DNA of 64,000 nt. Origin: ZAX-1 sp046533095. GTDB lineage: Bacteria > Bacillota > Clostridia > Lachnospirales > Lachnospiraceae. The stretch covers positions 289,378-353,377 of the forward strand of contig JAJQRA010000023.1 of the NCBI GenBank assembly GCA_046533095.1, read 5' to 3'. The notes under the pieces were generated by a model, which searched no databases, had not been told where the DNA came from, and saw nothing but the letters and a program-made list of their open reading frames with translations. The translations under genes were made by a program, and so were the position numbers. Positions 16,365-24,586 of this stretch are shown piece by piece (position 1 is the stretch's first letter; the number at the start of each line of letters is the position of its first letter).

Positions 16365-17273
16365 CTAGTCCGAATAAAATTTACGATTTCCATCGGGATC
16401 AAAGATAGCGGCAAGTTCCTGCAAAAACAGTGGCAGTGCAGTGTTTGTCTTGTTACGCCGCCATACTGCGGAGATTGCATGATTGGTATCTAGGGGAATA
16501 TGCCGAAATACTTCTCTGCCTGTTTTTGCCGCCCACGAATCTACAATTGCCACGCCAAATCCATTTAAAACATTCATGAACAATGCTTCATTACTCTTAA
16601 CTGACCTTATTTTGGGAATAAAACCGTAAGGATCGCAAAAGCTTTTTACCAACTCCACAATAGAAGCAATTTTTTCCGGCAAAGTCACAAAAAACAGTTC
16701 ATCTTTAAAATCAAGCGGGCTTAACGTTGTATGGCGCGCAAGCGGATGTGCCTCCGAGTAAATAAGCACCCTGGGTACTTCTGTAAAGCGGTAATGTTCC
16801 ATTGTTGGAAGATCTATCACACTCGTGTGAAGTGTAATGCCGATGTCAATTTCATTATCACTTAACGCCGGAATAATTTCGTGGAACTCATAATTTTCTA
16901 TATGCATTTGTATCTTGATCCCTTTTACCACCATATTCGCAACTAGATCAGGCAAAAAATCAGACAACGTCCATCCGCTGCCAATACCAAGGCGTAAACA
17001 GATCTCTTTATTTACCTGGAACCCTCTTGCCTGTTGCGTCACTAAATGCAAATCTTGTCGTTGCCGCTTGAAATAATCTGCAAAAAGAATCCCGGCATTG
17101 GTCAGGCTCATCAAATTATGTTTCCGTTCAAACAAGATAGCTCCAATTTCTTCTTCCATCGCTGAGATTTGCTTGCTTACAGCCGGTTGAGAAACATAAT
17201 TTTCATTTGCAGTCTTTGTAAAGCTAAGATTTTCAGCCGCCGCTAAAAAATACGCTATTTGCAAATCATTCAT
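16365..17273 (-). CDS. LysR-family transcriptional regulator 1
   Basis: A 302-residue LysR regulator. The winged helix-turn-helix is at residues 1-60 (YFLAAAENLSFTKTANENYV, SQPAVSKQISAMEEEIGAIL), followed by the two-lobed effector domain. It is encoded immediately upstream of, and in the same direction as, the ring-cleavage operon, from which a terminator separates it. It has its own strong promoter at 17364-17393. LysR 2 at 22446-23339 is a clear homologue (same length, same AYFLA start type). It is the leading candidate for the protein that binds modules A, B and C, with a ring-derived metabolite as effector; this is inference. Confidence 0.92.
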   Translation of the reverse strand: MNDLQIAYFLAAAENLSFTKTANENYVSQPAVSKQISAMEEEIGAILFERKHNLMSLTNAGILFADYFKRQRQDLHLVTQQARGFQVNKEICLRLGIGSGWTLSDFLPDLVANMVVKGIKIQMHIENYEFHEIIPALSDNEIDIGITLHTSVIDLPTMEHYRFTEVPRVLIYSEAHPLARHTTLSPLDFKDELFFVTLPEKIASIVELVKSFCDPYGFIPKIRSVKSNEALFMNVLNGFGVAIVDSWAAKTGREVFRHIPLDTNHAISAVWRRNKTNTALPLFLQELAAIFDPDGNRKFYSD

Positions 17274-17363
17274 AAAAATCCTCCCATCGACCTATGTTCG
17301 GCATTTCAAACTTTGCCTTTACATTTTGATATTTCTTCTTTTGCCATATCTTTTTCTAGGTCA

Positions 17364-17393
17364 ATTATATCACAGGACTATACGTTTGTACAA
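17364..17393 (-). promoter_or_regulatory. Sigma-A promoter of LysR gene 1
   Basis: On the minus strand TTGTAC (17388-17393) is followed after 18 bp by a perfect TATAAT (17364-17369). The start codon of the LysR gene is about 90 bp downstream. Confidence 0.8.
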
Positions 17394-17454
17394 CAGGCTG
17401 CTCCCTATTATCGTTGTTTCTTTCTCGCTCATGATTTTATTTTCATAATATAAA

Positions 17455-17500
17455 GAAGCTTGCAAATCCTCAAAATTTCGAGGTCTTTGCAAGCTTTTGG
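17455..17500. terminator. Terminator of the ABC importer operon
   Basis: A long stem AAGCTTGCAAA...TTTGCAAGCTT with an inner TCCTC/GAGG pairing and short T-run lies 42 bp past the stop of the substrate-binding protein gene. It can work in both directions. Confidence 0.85.
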
Positions 17501-17541
17501 CTAAAATTAATTATTGTTCAGACGTAGTGCATTACCTAACA

Positions 17542-18822
17542 TCAATCGATGCGGACGTAGTCATTGTCTTTTATCTGGAATACATGAGGTGAAGCAATTT
17601 TTTCACCATTCACATTCTGAAATTTCCCTTGAAGATAGTCATATTCCTTTGAATTGTATAAGTACTCTGCAATGGCATCGCGCTCTTCCTGTCTTTTTTT
17701 AGGATCGCCGGTAATCTTTAGGGTTTCAAATGCCTCTTTTACAGACATGACTGCTTCATAATAATTGGCGGCGGTGTTTGTAGATGGAATTTGACCATCA
17801 TTGTCCGCCTTATATGCTTCCACAAAGGTATTCCATTTATCGGAGGGATACGCAGGGTCAATCTTATTCCAAATATAGACATCTTCAAGCGAACCATCGG
17901 CAAGTTCAAACAAGTTAGGGGCTATAGACGAAAAACCTCCCATTATTTGGCGACCTTCGGTTATCCCTCGATTTCTCAATTCTTGTACAGCACGCACAAA
18001 TTCTTCTGTACGCAAACATACAAAGTACGCATCTGCCTCATATCCAAGCGCCTTTACCACCGAAGGCCCAAGGTCAAGCTGTCCGGCTGTAACTTCGATA
18101 GCTCCTACGATTTCTTTCCCTTCTTTTTCAAGATAGCTTTTTGTAAGCTCATACTCTGCTGCCGAGGAGTTGTCTGCCGGATAATAGAACATGACAATCT
18201 TCTGAAAATTTTCTTTTGTCGCCCATTTTACTGCCGCATCAGCCGTTCCTTTTTCAGAGTCCGTCATATATGCTATCGCATAAGGAGCATACTTTTCTCT
18301 AACGCTTTCGGTTGTTGCAGCGGCAAGGATTGGAACCTTTGCTTCGCTGGCAACCTGTCCACCTGCATCTGTACTCGGTGCATCCATGGGCCCAAATACG
18401 ATAAGGGCATCATCGACTACTGCGCTCATTTCCTGGACTGCCTTTGCGGTATCAAATGCCGTATCGCGTACCGTAAGTTTTACAGGAACACCGCGAATCC
18501 CACCCTGTTCATTGATTTCCTTGACCGCATATTGTGCGCCCCATTCCGCGGGCAAACCCGCAAATGCAACACTGCCTGTCAAGATAGTAAGCATTGGGAA
18601 CTCCCACTCAGATACAGCTACGGGCGCTTCGCCGTCGCTCGTATCCGACTGTTCACTTGATTCCTCTGATTGTGGTGAATCATCGCTTGTCGTCGTTGAT
18701 TGATCATCAGTTTCTGTAGACGGTTGGCCGTCGCTATTGCTGCTTCCACAGCCGGCAAGTGTTGCAAACACCATAGCGCAAACAAGTGACATTGACAAAA
18801 CACGTTTAAAATTTCTTTTCAT
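17542..18822 (-). CDS. ABC importer, branched-chain-type substrate-binding lipoprotein
   Basis: A 426-residue periplasmic-binding-protein-like lipoprotein. I start it at 18822, where AAAGGAGGA precedes the ATG. The signal peptide is MKRNFKRVLSMSLVCAMVF with lipobox LAGC, then a Ser/Thr/Asp-rich linker. The mature part (VSEWEFPMLTILTGSVAFAG, ADAGGQVASEAKVPI-like region, EKGTADAAVKWA) is a type I (LivJ/LivK) binding fold. It is the last gene of a five-gene importer. Its ligand cannot be read from sequence; with LysR genes and aromatic-type catabolism on both sides, a ring compound or an aromatic acid is plausible. Confidence 0.9.
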   Translation of the reverse strand: MKRNFKRVLSMSLVCAMVFATLAGCGSSNSDGQPSTETDDQSTTTSDDSPQSEESSEQSDTSDGEAPVAVSEWEFPMLTILTGSVAFAGLPAEWGAQYAVKEINEQGGIRGVPVKLTVRDTAFDTAKAVQEMSAVVDDALIVFGPMDAPSTDAGGQVASEAKVPILAAATTESVREKYAPYAIAYMTDSEKGTADAAVKWATKENFQKIVMFYYPADNSSAAEYELTKSYLEKEGKEIVGAIEVTAGQLDLGPSVVKALGYEADAYFVCLRTEEFVRAVQELRNRGITEGRQIMGGFSSIAPNLFELADGSLEDVYIWNKIDPAYPSDKWNTFVEAYKADNDGQIPSTNTAANYYEAVMSVKEAFETLKITGDPKKRQEERDAIAEYLYNSKEYDYLQGKFQNVNGEKIASPHVFQIKDNDYVRID

Positions 18823-18935
18823 TGAATAAATCCTCCTTTGTGGTGTGTATTGGTTTACGTACAATCCTATCCATAAAATATCCTCTTTTGTCTCTTCCAA
18901 GACGTAATTTCTTTTTGGATAGGCCTTTGCTGATT

Positions 18936-19817
18936 TTAGGTGTTTCCGCCTTTTTTTAATATCTGCTTTTCATCTCTCGAAAACAGCAACGAGATTTTAT
19001 GTATAAATTTGCGTGTTATAAGGCCTTCCGGGCGCAACGTTAGAACTAAAATCAATAATGCGCCATAAATAATCTGTGTAAATTTTACGAAGTTCGTTGG
19101 CATCCAGCCTGGCAGTCCCCAAAGAATAGGAACGGAAAGCAATGCACCAAACTGTGTATAGCGTCCACCGATAAAGAGCATTGTCGTCCCACTCAACAAT
19201 AGTGAAAATCCAAACGTATCCGGGCGGATGACGCGCATGTTAAAAGCATAAACAACACCGGAAAGCGATGCAATAACGGACGATGCCGTCAGTGCAAATA
19301 CCGTTACCCACTTTACATTGATTCCCATCGTCTGCGCGAAAACCGGGTCAGTTGCAATCGCTTCAAATGCGCGCCCTACTCTGGAATGGTCCAGCCGAAA
19401 AATTAATATTCCTATAACCAAAATCAAAAGAGCCGTAAAGGGTAAGAGATTTGGCGCTTTAGGGATACTAAGCATCCCGTTTGCCCCGCCAAGGAATTCT
19501 AGGTTTCGAATAATAGATTGAATAATAAAAATCAGCGCCTGTGAAGCGATTGCCGTTACGATTCCCGATGTTCTAGAAAAAGCAAGCGATGGCAGAAATC
19601 CCATCAAAATGCCAACTGCGATTGTAATGAGAACCGCGATATAGAATGGAATCCCAAAGTCCTTGGCCACGTATGCGGAAACATATCCTCCAATTGCCAT
19701 GCAATATACTGTCCCATTATATAGAAGTCCTGCACGAAACGGGATATAAAAACTCCATACCAAGAGAATAAAAGTTCCTACAAAAAGCAGATAATACGTT
19801 ACTGATGTTGAAAACAA
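18936..19817 (-). CDS. ABC importer permease, LivM type
   Basis: An integral membrane protein of about 293 residues with roughly nine to ten hydrophobic segments and the permease loop ATDPVFAQTMGINVKWV, ending LTLRPEGLITRK as LivM proteins do. GAGAGGAG lies inside the reading frame given by the ATG at 19841, so the TTG at 19817, nine bases after it, is the better start. It pairs with the LivH-type permease upstream. Confidence 0.88.
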   Translation of the reverse strand: MFSTSVTYYLLFVGTFILLVWSFYIPFRAGLLYNGTVYCMAIGGYVSAYVAKDFGIPFYIAVLITIAVGILMGFLPSLAFSRTSGIVTAIASQALIFIIQSIIRNLEFLGGANGMLSIPKAPNLLPFTALLILVIGILIFRLDHSRVGRAFEAIATDPVFAQTMGINVKWVTVFALTASSVIASLSGVVYAFNMRVIRPDTFGFSLLLSGTTMLFIGGRYTQFGALLSVPILWGLPGWMPTNFVKFTQIIYGALLILVLTLRPEGLITRKFIHKISLLFSRDEKQILKKGGNT

Positions 19818-19924
19818 AACCTCACACTCCTCTCTATTCATTTGAAATTATGTCACTGTTTCGCCATCCCTTAAATACTATGGATACTCCATCGTTGGCG
19901 AATTTTTTAATATATTATCCCCTG

Positions 19925-20800
19925 CTATGTTTTTGATCCAAATAGCCCTTGCGGCTTCCATAGGATAATAACCATAATAAACCCATAGAACACCGCTTCC
20001 GTCCAGCGTCCAGGCAAAAATGCCAAAGCCATCGCCTCCACTAGCCCCATTAGTACTGCGCAGATAATTCCCCCTTTTAAGTTTCCCATGCCGGCAAATA
20101 AGATTAGGATGAGCGCCTTCACCGCGAATGTGTCCCCTAATGTCGGACCGGCATAGCCTAGGCTCATTATCAGAAACAATGCGGTTGCTCCGGCGAGCAG
20201 GCCCGCAATGCCAAATCCAATCAATCCCGTCTTTTCAAATGAAATCCCAAGCGTTTTGGCAACTTTTAAATTCTGTGCAATTGCCCTTAACGCACGTCCT
20301 TGCCTTGTTTTGTAGAGGAAAGCCATTAGCAGCGCAACAACTACAACTGCCGCCAACAACGTAATAACATTTGCCAAAGAAAAAGAAATCAACCCCGTTC
20401 CAATCATCACACCGCCGCCGGTCATTGCCTTAGGAAACGAAAAGGACGCTCCTTGGTTGACATATTGCGACATTATCTCTGTAATGATAATACCAATACC
20501 CATGCCGACCACAATGGTTTCAAGATCTGCTCCCCTGCGTGCTAATGGACGAAAGAGCGGTTCGGTAATGATAGTCAAAACTACCGCAAATAAAAACATT
20601 ACGATAACAGCCAATGGAATGTTTTCATCCGTATATTTAAGAGTCAGCCAGCAGACACCCATAGAAAGCATAATGATGTGCGAGTATCCGTGATAGGTGA
20701 CTTTTCGGACAAGTACCAATAAATTCATGCCAAGAACAATGAGTGCATAAATGCTGCCTGTTGCAATCCCATTGATACACTGTGCGACAAAAGCCTGCAT
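19925..20800 (-). CDS. ABC importer permease, LivH type
   Basis: A 291-residue permease of the LivH family: it starts VAQCINGIATGSIYALIVLG, has the EAA-like loop GRALRAIAQNLKVAKTLGIS and ends LWKPQGLFGSK. About eight membrane segments are visible. The N-terminal IATGSIYAL and the final PQGLFG are conserved family marks. It lies 16 bp after the LivF-type ATPase gene. Confidence 0.9.
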   Translation of the reverse strand: MQAFVAQCINGIATGSIYALIVLGMNLLVLVRKVTYHGYSHIIMLSMGVCWLTLKYTDENIPLAVIVMFLFAVVLTIITEPLFRPLARRGADLETIVVGMGIGIIITEIMSQYVNQGASFSFPKAMTGGGVMIGTGLISFSLANVITLLAAVVVVALLMAFLYKTRQGRALRAIAQNLKVAKTLGISFEKTGLIGFGIAGLLAGATALFLIMSLGYAGPTLGDTFAVKALILILFAGMGNLKGGIICAVLMGLVEAMALAFLPGRWTEAVFYGFIMVIILWKPQGLFGSKT

Positions 20801-20815
20801 AATATACCTCCCTTC

Positions 20816-21547
20816 TTATTTAGGTGCGCTACCGCCCAGATAGGCTTCCCGCACCCTTTCGTCTTCTAAAAGATCCTGTGATTTTCCTGATAAAGCAATG
20901 TCCCCAAGATCAATCACATATCCTCTGTCTGAAAATTGCAATGCTTTCCTAGCATTTTGTTCTGAAAGAAGGATCGTCAAACCTTCTTTTTGCAGATCTT
21001 TTAGTGTATGAAACACTTTATCGACCATGACAGGAGCCAATGCCAACGAAGGCTCATCGAGCAGCAATAGCTTGGGCGAAGACATCAGTGCCCTGCCAAT
21101 CACCAGCTGCTGCTGTTCGCCGCCTGACAAGGTACCTGCCGCTTGGTGCTCACGGTCTTTTAAAATAGGGAACCGCGTGTAAATACGTTCCAGATTTTCT
21201 TGGAAATTTCCGTTATAGTGGTATGCCCCAAGTTGAAGGTTTTCCAGAATACTCATCTGTGCAAGGACACCCCTACCTTCCGGAACCATTGCAATTCCCT
21301 GCTTCACAATTTTTTCCGAAGACAACCCAAACAAATTATTCCCCTCAAATAAAATCTTCCCCGATACAGGGGGCAAAAGCCCAATGATGCAATTTAGGAG
21401 GGTGGATTTTCCTGCACCATTTGACCCAATCAGTGCAACAATCTCGCCTTCGTAAACTTGAAATGATGCATTTTCCACTGCTTTAATCTGTCCATAGGAG
21501 ATTTGCAGATTTTCAACGCTCAATCGAATTTTTTTATTCTGTTCCAA
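20816..21547 (-). CDS. ABC importer ATPase, LivF type
   Basis: A 243-residue ATP-binding subunit with Walker A IGSNGAGKSTLLN near residue 36, signature LSGGEQQQLVIGRAL, Walker B LLLLDEPSLALAP and the switch His replaced by the LivF-typical SEQNA. The PSLALAP sequence after Walker B is diagnostic for LivF. Its start overlaps the LivG-type gene by 14 bp. Confidence 0.92.
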   Translation of the reverse strand: MEQNKKIRLSVENLQISYGQIKAVENASFQVYEGEIVALIGSNGAGKSTLLNCIIGLLPPVSGKILFEGNNLFGLSSEKIVKQGIAMVPEGRGVLAQMSILENLQLGAYHYNGNFQENLERIYTRFPILKDREHQAAGTLSGGEQQQLVIGRALMSSPKLLLLDEPSLALAPVMVDKVFHTLKDLQKEGLTILLSEQNARKALQFSDRGYVIDLGDIALSGKSQDLLEDERVREAYLGGSAPK

Positions 21548-22295
21548 GATATGCTTCCACCACCTTTTGATTATTCTTTACTTCATCTGGAAGTCCTTCC
21601 GCTATCTTAATCCCAAACTCGATAGCAGTTATTGTTTGCGATACTTCCGTCACTAGCTTGACGTCATGGGCGATAAGCAATAGTGTGACTCCCTTTTTGT
21701 TAATGTCGAGCAGGAGGCTTTTCATCTTATTGATTTCCTCTTCGCCCATCCCCGCTGTTGGTTCGTCAAGCATCAGCAATTTGGGTTCAGCAATCAATGC
21801 TCGTGCTATTTGCAAAAGATGATGCTCTGCCCATACAAGTTCTCCTGCCATGCGTTTTGCATTCTTTAAAAGGCCTACAAATTCTAACAGCTCCATGGAA
21901 CGTTCACGTATCATTTCCTCCTGCTTAGAATTTGTAAAAGGCAGTCGAAAAAATGTTCCGAGAATGTCAGCTTTCGTTTTGTGGTACATTCCGCACATCA
22001 CGTTTTCCACACATGTCAGCCTTGGCATGATCCGAGGCTGCTGAAATGTCCGGCTGATGCCGAGCTTGGCAATCTCATGGGGTTTTTGACGCGTGATGTC
22101 TGCATCAAGAAATTGAATGGTTCCTTCGCTTGCCGGAATAACGCCACTTAACAAATTAAACGTAGTCGTCTTTCCAGAACCATTTGGACCAATTAGCCCA
22201 TGTATTGAACCCTCCTCAATGCTCATATCTAATTTATTTACTGCCTGTACCCCACCAAACCTCTTACTAAGCGCTCTTGTTTTTATGATACTCAA
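21534..22295 (-). CDS. ABC importer ATPase, LivG type
   Basis: A 253-residue ATPase: Walker A GPNGSGKTTTFN near residue 36, LivG-specific ISRTFQQPRIM, Walker B LLMLDEPTAGMGEEE and switch IAHD. The signature motif is degenerate (LVWAEHHLLQIARAL instead of LSGGQ), a point worth noting because the partner LivF has an intact one. The start is TTG behind GGTAGGTGAG. It is the first gene of the importer operon. Confidence 0.9.
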   Translation of the reverse strand: MSIIKTRALSKRFGGVQAVNKLDMSIEEGSIHGLIGPNGSGKTTTFNLLSGVIPASEGTIQFLDADITRQKPHEIAKLGISRTFQQPRIMPRLTCVENVMCGMYHKTKADILGTFFRLPFTNSKQEEMIRERSMELLEFVGLLKNAKRMAGELVWAEHHLLQIARALIAEPKLLMLDEPTAGMGEEEINKMKSLLLDINKKGVTLLLIAHDVKLVTEVSQTITAIEFGIKIAEGLPDEVKNNQKVVEAYLGTE

Positions 22296-22325
22296 ATTCT
22301 ACTCACCTACCTTATCCAAAGCATT

Positions 22326-22376
22326 AAAAAGCGGATACTCTCATCACTTTTTACAGTTTAAGTGTATCCGCTTTCT
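22326..22376. terminator. Terminator of LysR gene 2 overlapping the importer promoter
   Basis: Arms AAAGCGGATAC and GTATCCGCTTT enclose a loop of about 25 bases and are followed on the minus strand by a T-run. It ends the LysR 2 transcript. Its upstream arm overlaps the -10 box of the importer promoter, so the two signals are interlocked. Confidence 0.75.
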
Positions 22377-22413
22377 ATTTTTTAGTCAATATAGTTGTTT
22401 GTTATGGAGTTAT
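22361..22413 (-). promoter_or_regulatory. Importer promoter with ATAAC/GTTAT half-sites upstream
   Basis: On the minus strand TTGACT (22384-22389), 17 bp, TACACT (22361-22366) forms a sigma-A promoter about 65 bp before the livG-type start. Directly upstream, 22397-22413 reads GTTAT-N6-ATAAC, the same half-sites as in modules A-C but with the order of the halves reversed. A TTGTACAC is also nearby (22422-22430). Possible further target of the LysR regulators. Confidence 0.5.
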
Positions 22414-22445
22414 AACCAAACGATGTGTACAAATTGCACAATTCC

Positions 22446-23339
22446 TTAGTCTTCATAATGCTCCACATGGCGGAGCAGCTCTTGTACAAAAATTTCCGCA
22501 TATCGATTCTCGGTATTTCGTTTCCATGCAGCAACAACAGACGATGAAATTCCGGTCTGAAACCAGCGAACCTTTTCTGCAAAACTCGGGGTTAACATAG
22601 CAATGTGCATCAACGCCACACCAATGTTGCTCTCTACTGAAAGTTTGATGGAGTCATTATTTAAAAAAGCAAGAACCTTATGTGGAGAAAAACCGTTCAT
22701 CTGACAAAATTCTCTTACGATTAGCTCAGATATCGGCGTACACGAATGATCCAATACCAAAAAAGTTTCCCTTTTTAACCTGTCAATTGATAGCTGCTGC
22801 CTATCCGCAATGGGATTATCCTTAGATACCACAAGCAGTGGAGAATCGACATCTATCGTTCTCCATGTGATATTGGGCTGATTCTGTACTTCACTTTTTA
22901 AGGCAATCATAACATCAAGGCTTCCTTCCTCAAAAATTTGCCATAACGACTGGAATTGCCCTTGCGTAATTTGGACTTTTTTCTCGGGGAAAGAATTCCT
23001 AAAATTTTTTACAGCCTGTGACAGCGGCTCAATCATAAAGCCTGCAATAAATCCAATATGAATGCTCTCATTGGAATCTGCCACGTTTTTTTTTGCCTCA
23101 TCACAAAGAAGCTGATATTCATCAACGGTTCTTTCGAGAAAATCTTTAAACAGCTCTCCGGTTTTGGTCAGTTTCAAATTACGATAGCCACGCTCAAAAA
23201 GGGAAGCTCCAATCTCTTGTTCCAAAGAAGAAATCTGTTTGCTGATAGCAGGCTGCGAAACATGGATTTGTCTGGCAGTATCGCTGAAGCTTAGATTTTT
23301 AGCGAGTGCCAAAAAATATTCAATTTGAATGCTATTCAT
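22446..23339 (-). CDS. LysR-family transcriptional regulator 2
   Basis: A 297-residue LysR regulator whose helix-turn-helix (EYFLALAKNLSFSDTARQIH, SQPAISKQISSLEQEIGASL) and overall layout are close to LysR 1. It ends a minus-strand series (pyruvate carboxylase, LVIVD protein, EthD-like 2, GntP carrier, OFA carrier, LysR 2) and lies 40 bp after the OFA gene, so it may be made from module B together with them. That would give feedback on its own expression. Effector unknown. Confidence 0.92.
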   Translation of the reverse strand: MNSIQIEYFLALAKNLSFSDTARQIHVSQPAISKQISSLEQEIGASLFERGYRNLKLTKTGELFKDFLERTVDEYQLLCDEAKKNVADSNESIHIGFIAGFMIEPLSQAVKNFRNSFPEKKVQITQGQFQSLWQIFEEGSLDVMIALKSEVQNQPNITWRTIDVDSPLLVVSKDNPIADRQQLSIDRLKRETFLVLDHSCTPISELIVREFCQMNGFSPHKVLAFLNNDSIKLSVESNIGVALMHIAMLTPSFAEKVRWFQTGISSSVVAAWKRNTENRYAEIFVQELLRHVEHYED

Positions 23340-23378
23340 ATCAATCTCCTCATCTGCATCGCCTAAGAGACCAGAACA

Positions 23379-24563
23379 TCATTTTTTTAAAGATAAATTT
23401 ATCATAAGCCCCACTACGGCAAAACATAGCAACATGATAAAAACGCCAATAAAGCTGCCGGTGGTATTGACAATCATTCCTGAAATGGTGGCTGAAAAGG
23501 ATGCTGGAACAAGCATCGTGTTGGCTATGCCAAAATTTGAAGCAAAGTGTTTTGGTCCATAAAAGCTGTTGACAAATCCCGATGAGATGGGGGGCATCGC
23601 TCCATATGAAAACCCTACAACCACCATGCCAAGTATCATCAATGGAATCGAACTGCCAACTAAAGCGAAAAGCGTTATAGCCGGTGCAATAATCGCCATG
23701 GCATTCGCAAGGAGCATGGTTTTGCGCCTACCCACCCGGTCAAACAAAAAGCCGCTGACGATGCGCCCTAGTCCATTGCAGACGGACAGCACGCCCACCA
23801 AAATAATCGCCAACGTTTCGGCCGCTCCTACCTGCAGCAATACGTCTTTTGCAAAACTGATGACACTAGAGCCAATGGACGAGAGCAGAATCGCTAACAT
23901 ATAAAACTTCCAAAATGATAAGCTTTGCACCATTTCCCCTGTCGTGTATTCCATCTGTTGATCTTCTTGCTTCCTTTCGTTCTTAGCAGGAAAAACCATA
24001 GTGGTAGGCACGGGCGTAATCAGCATCGCACCCAACGACAATATCACTAAGATGGAAATGCCTAGCAAGAAATACGCTTGCCTCCACCCTACCATGCCAA
24101 TGAGCTGGCCGGTGATGGAGCCAAGCACCAAGCTGCTAGCTCCAAACCCCATCATCAATGCCCCGGACGCCGTGGCCCGCTGATCTGGAAACCACCCCGA
24201 AACCGTCGAGATAACCACATTGTATACAACGCCTATCCCCAGTCCGCACATGCCGCCATAACTAATGTAGAGTACTCCGATAGCCCCTTGCATCCTAGAA
24301 GATAGGAAGAAACCTGTAAATATCACAAGTGATGAAAGCATGATCGTAATACGAGGACTGATTTTTTTCGTTATAATACTTCCTAAGATTCCGCCTAGAC
24401 AAAAACATGCCATCGTAATCGTAAAATTCAGTCCCAGTGCAGCATTATCCCACCCAAATTCCATCGCCAATGGAGATTTTAAAATGGACCAGGCATAGAT
24501 AATGCCAGAGAACAGCATCATCACTACCCCTACAATTAAATATTTCCATCTTTTTTTCATCAT
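23379..24563 (-). CDS. MFS transporter, OFA (oxalate/formate antiporter-like) family
   Basis: A 394-residue major facilitator protein with 12 predicted membrane helices. The first helix LIVGVVMMLFSGIIYAWSIL followed by FGWDNAALGLNFTITM is characteristic of the OFA family, and DRVGRRKT (loop 8-9) is the MFS signature. OFA members move small carboxylates. Here it would move an acid substrate or product of the pathway. It starts 23 bp after the GntP-type carrier gene. A second OFA carrier is at 39391-40629. Confidence 0.85.
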   Translation of the reverse strand: MMKKRWKYLIVGVVMMLFSGIIYAWSILKSPLAMEFGWDNAALGLNFTITMACFCLGGILGSIITKKISPRITIMLSSLVIFTGFFLSSRMQGAIGVLYISYGGMCGLGIGVVYNVVISTVSGWFPDQRATASGALMMGFGASSLVLGSITGQLIGMVGWRQAYFLLGISILVILSLGAMLITPVPTTMVFPAKNERKQEDQQMEYTTGEMVQSLSFWKFYMLAILLSSIGSSVISFAKDVLLQVGAAETLAIILVGVLSVCNGLGRIVSGFLFDRVGRRKTMLLANAMAIIAPAITLFALVGSSIPLMILGMVVVGFSYGAMPPISSGFVNSFYGPKHFASNFGIANTMLVPASFSATISGMIVNTTGSFIGVFIMLLCFAVVGLMINLSLKK

Positions 24564-24586
24564 TTTTCCTTTTCGGTTAAAAATAG

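Noticed and set aside
22397..22430. A fourth copy of the A/B/C promoter plan
   Set aside because: The half-sites are in the reverse order and the distance to TTGTACAC is 7 bp rather than 19 bp, so it is listed only as possible regulator half-sites.
23379..24563. OFA carrier as an oxalate:formate antiporter with an oxalate pathway
   Set aside because: No formyl-CoA transferase or oxalyl-CoA decarboxylase genes are present; the family carries many carboxylates.
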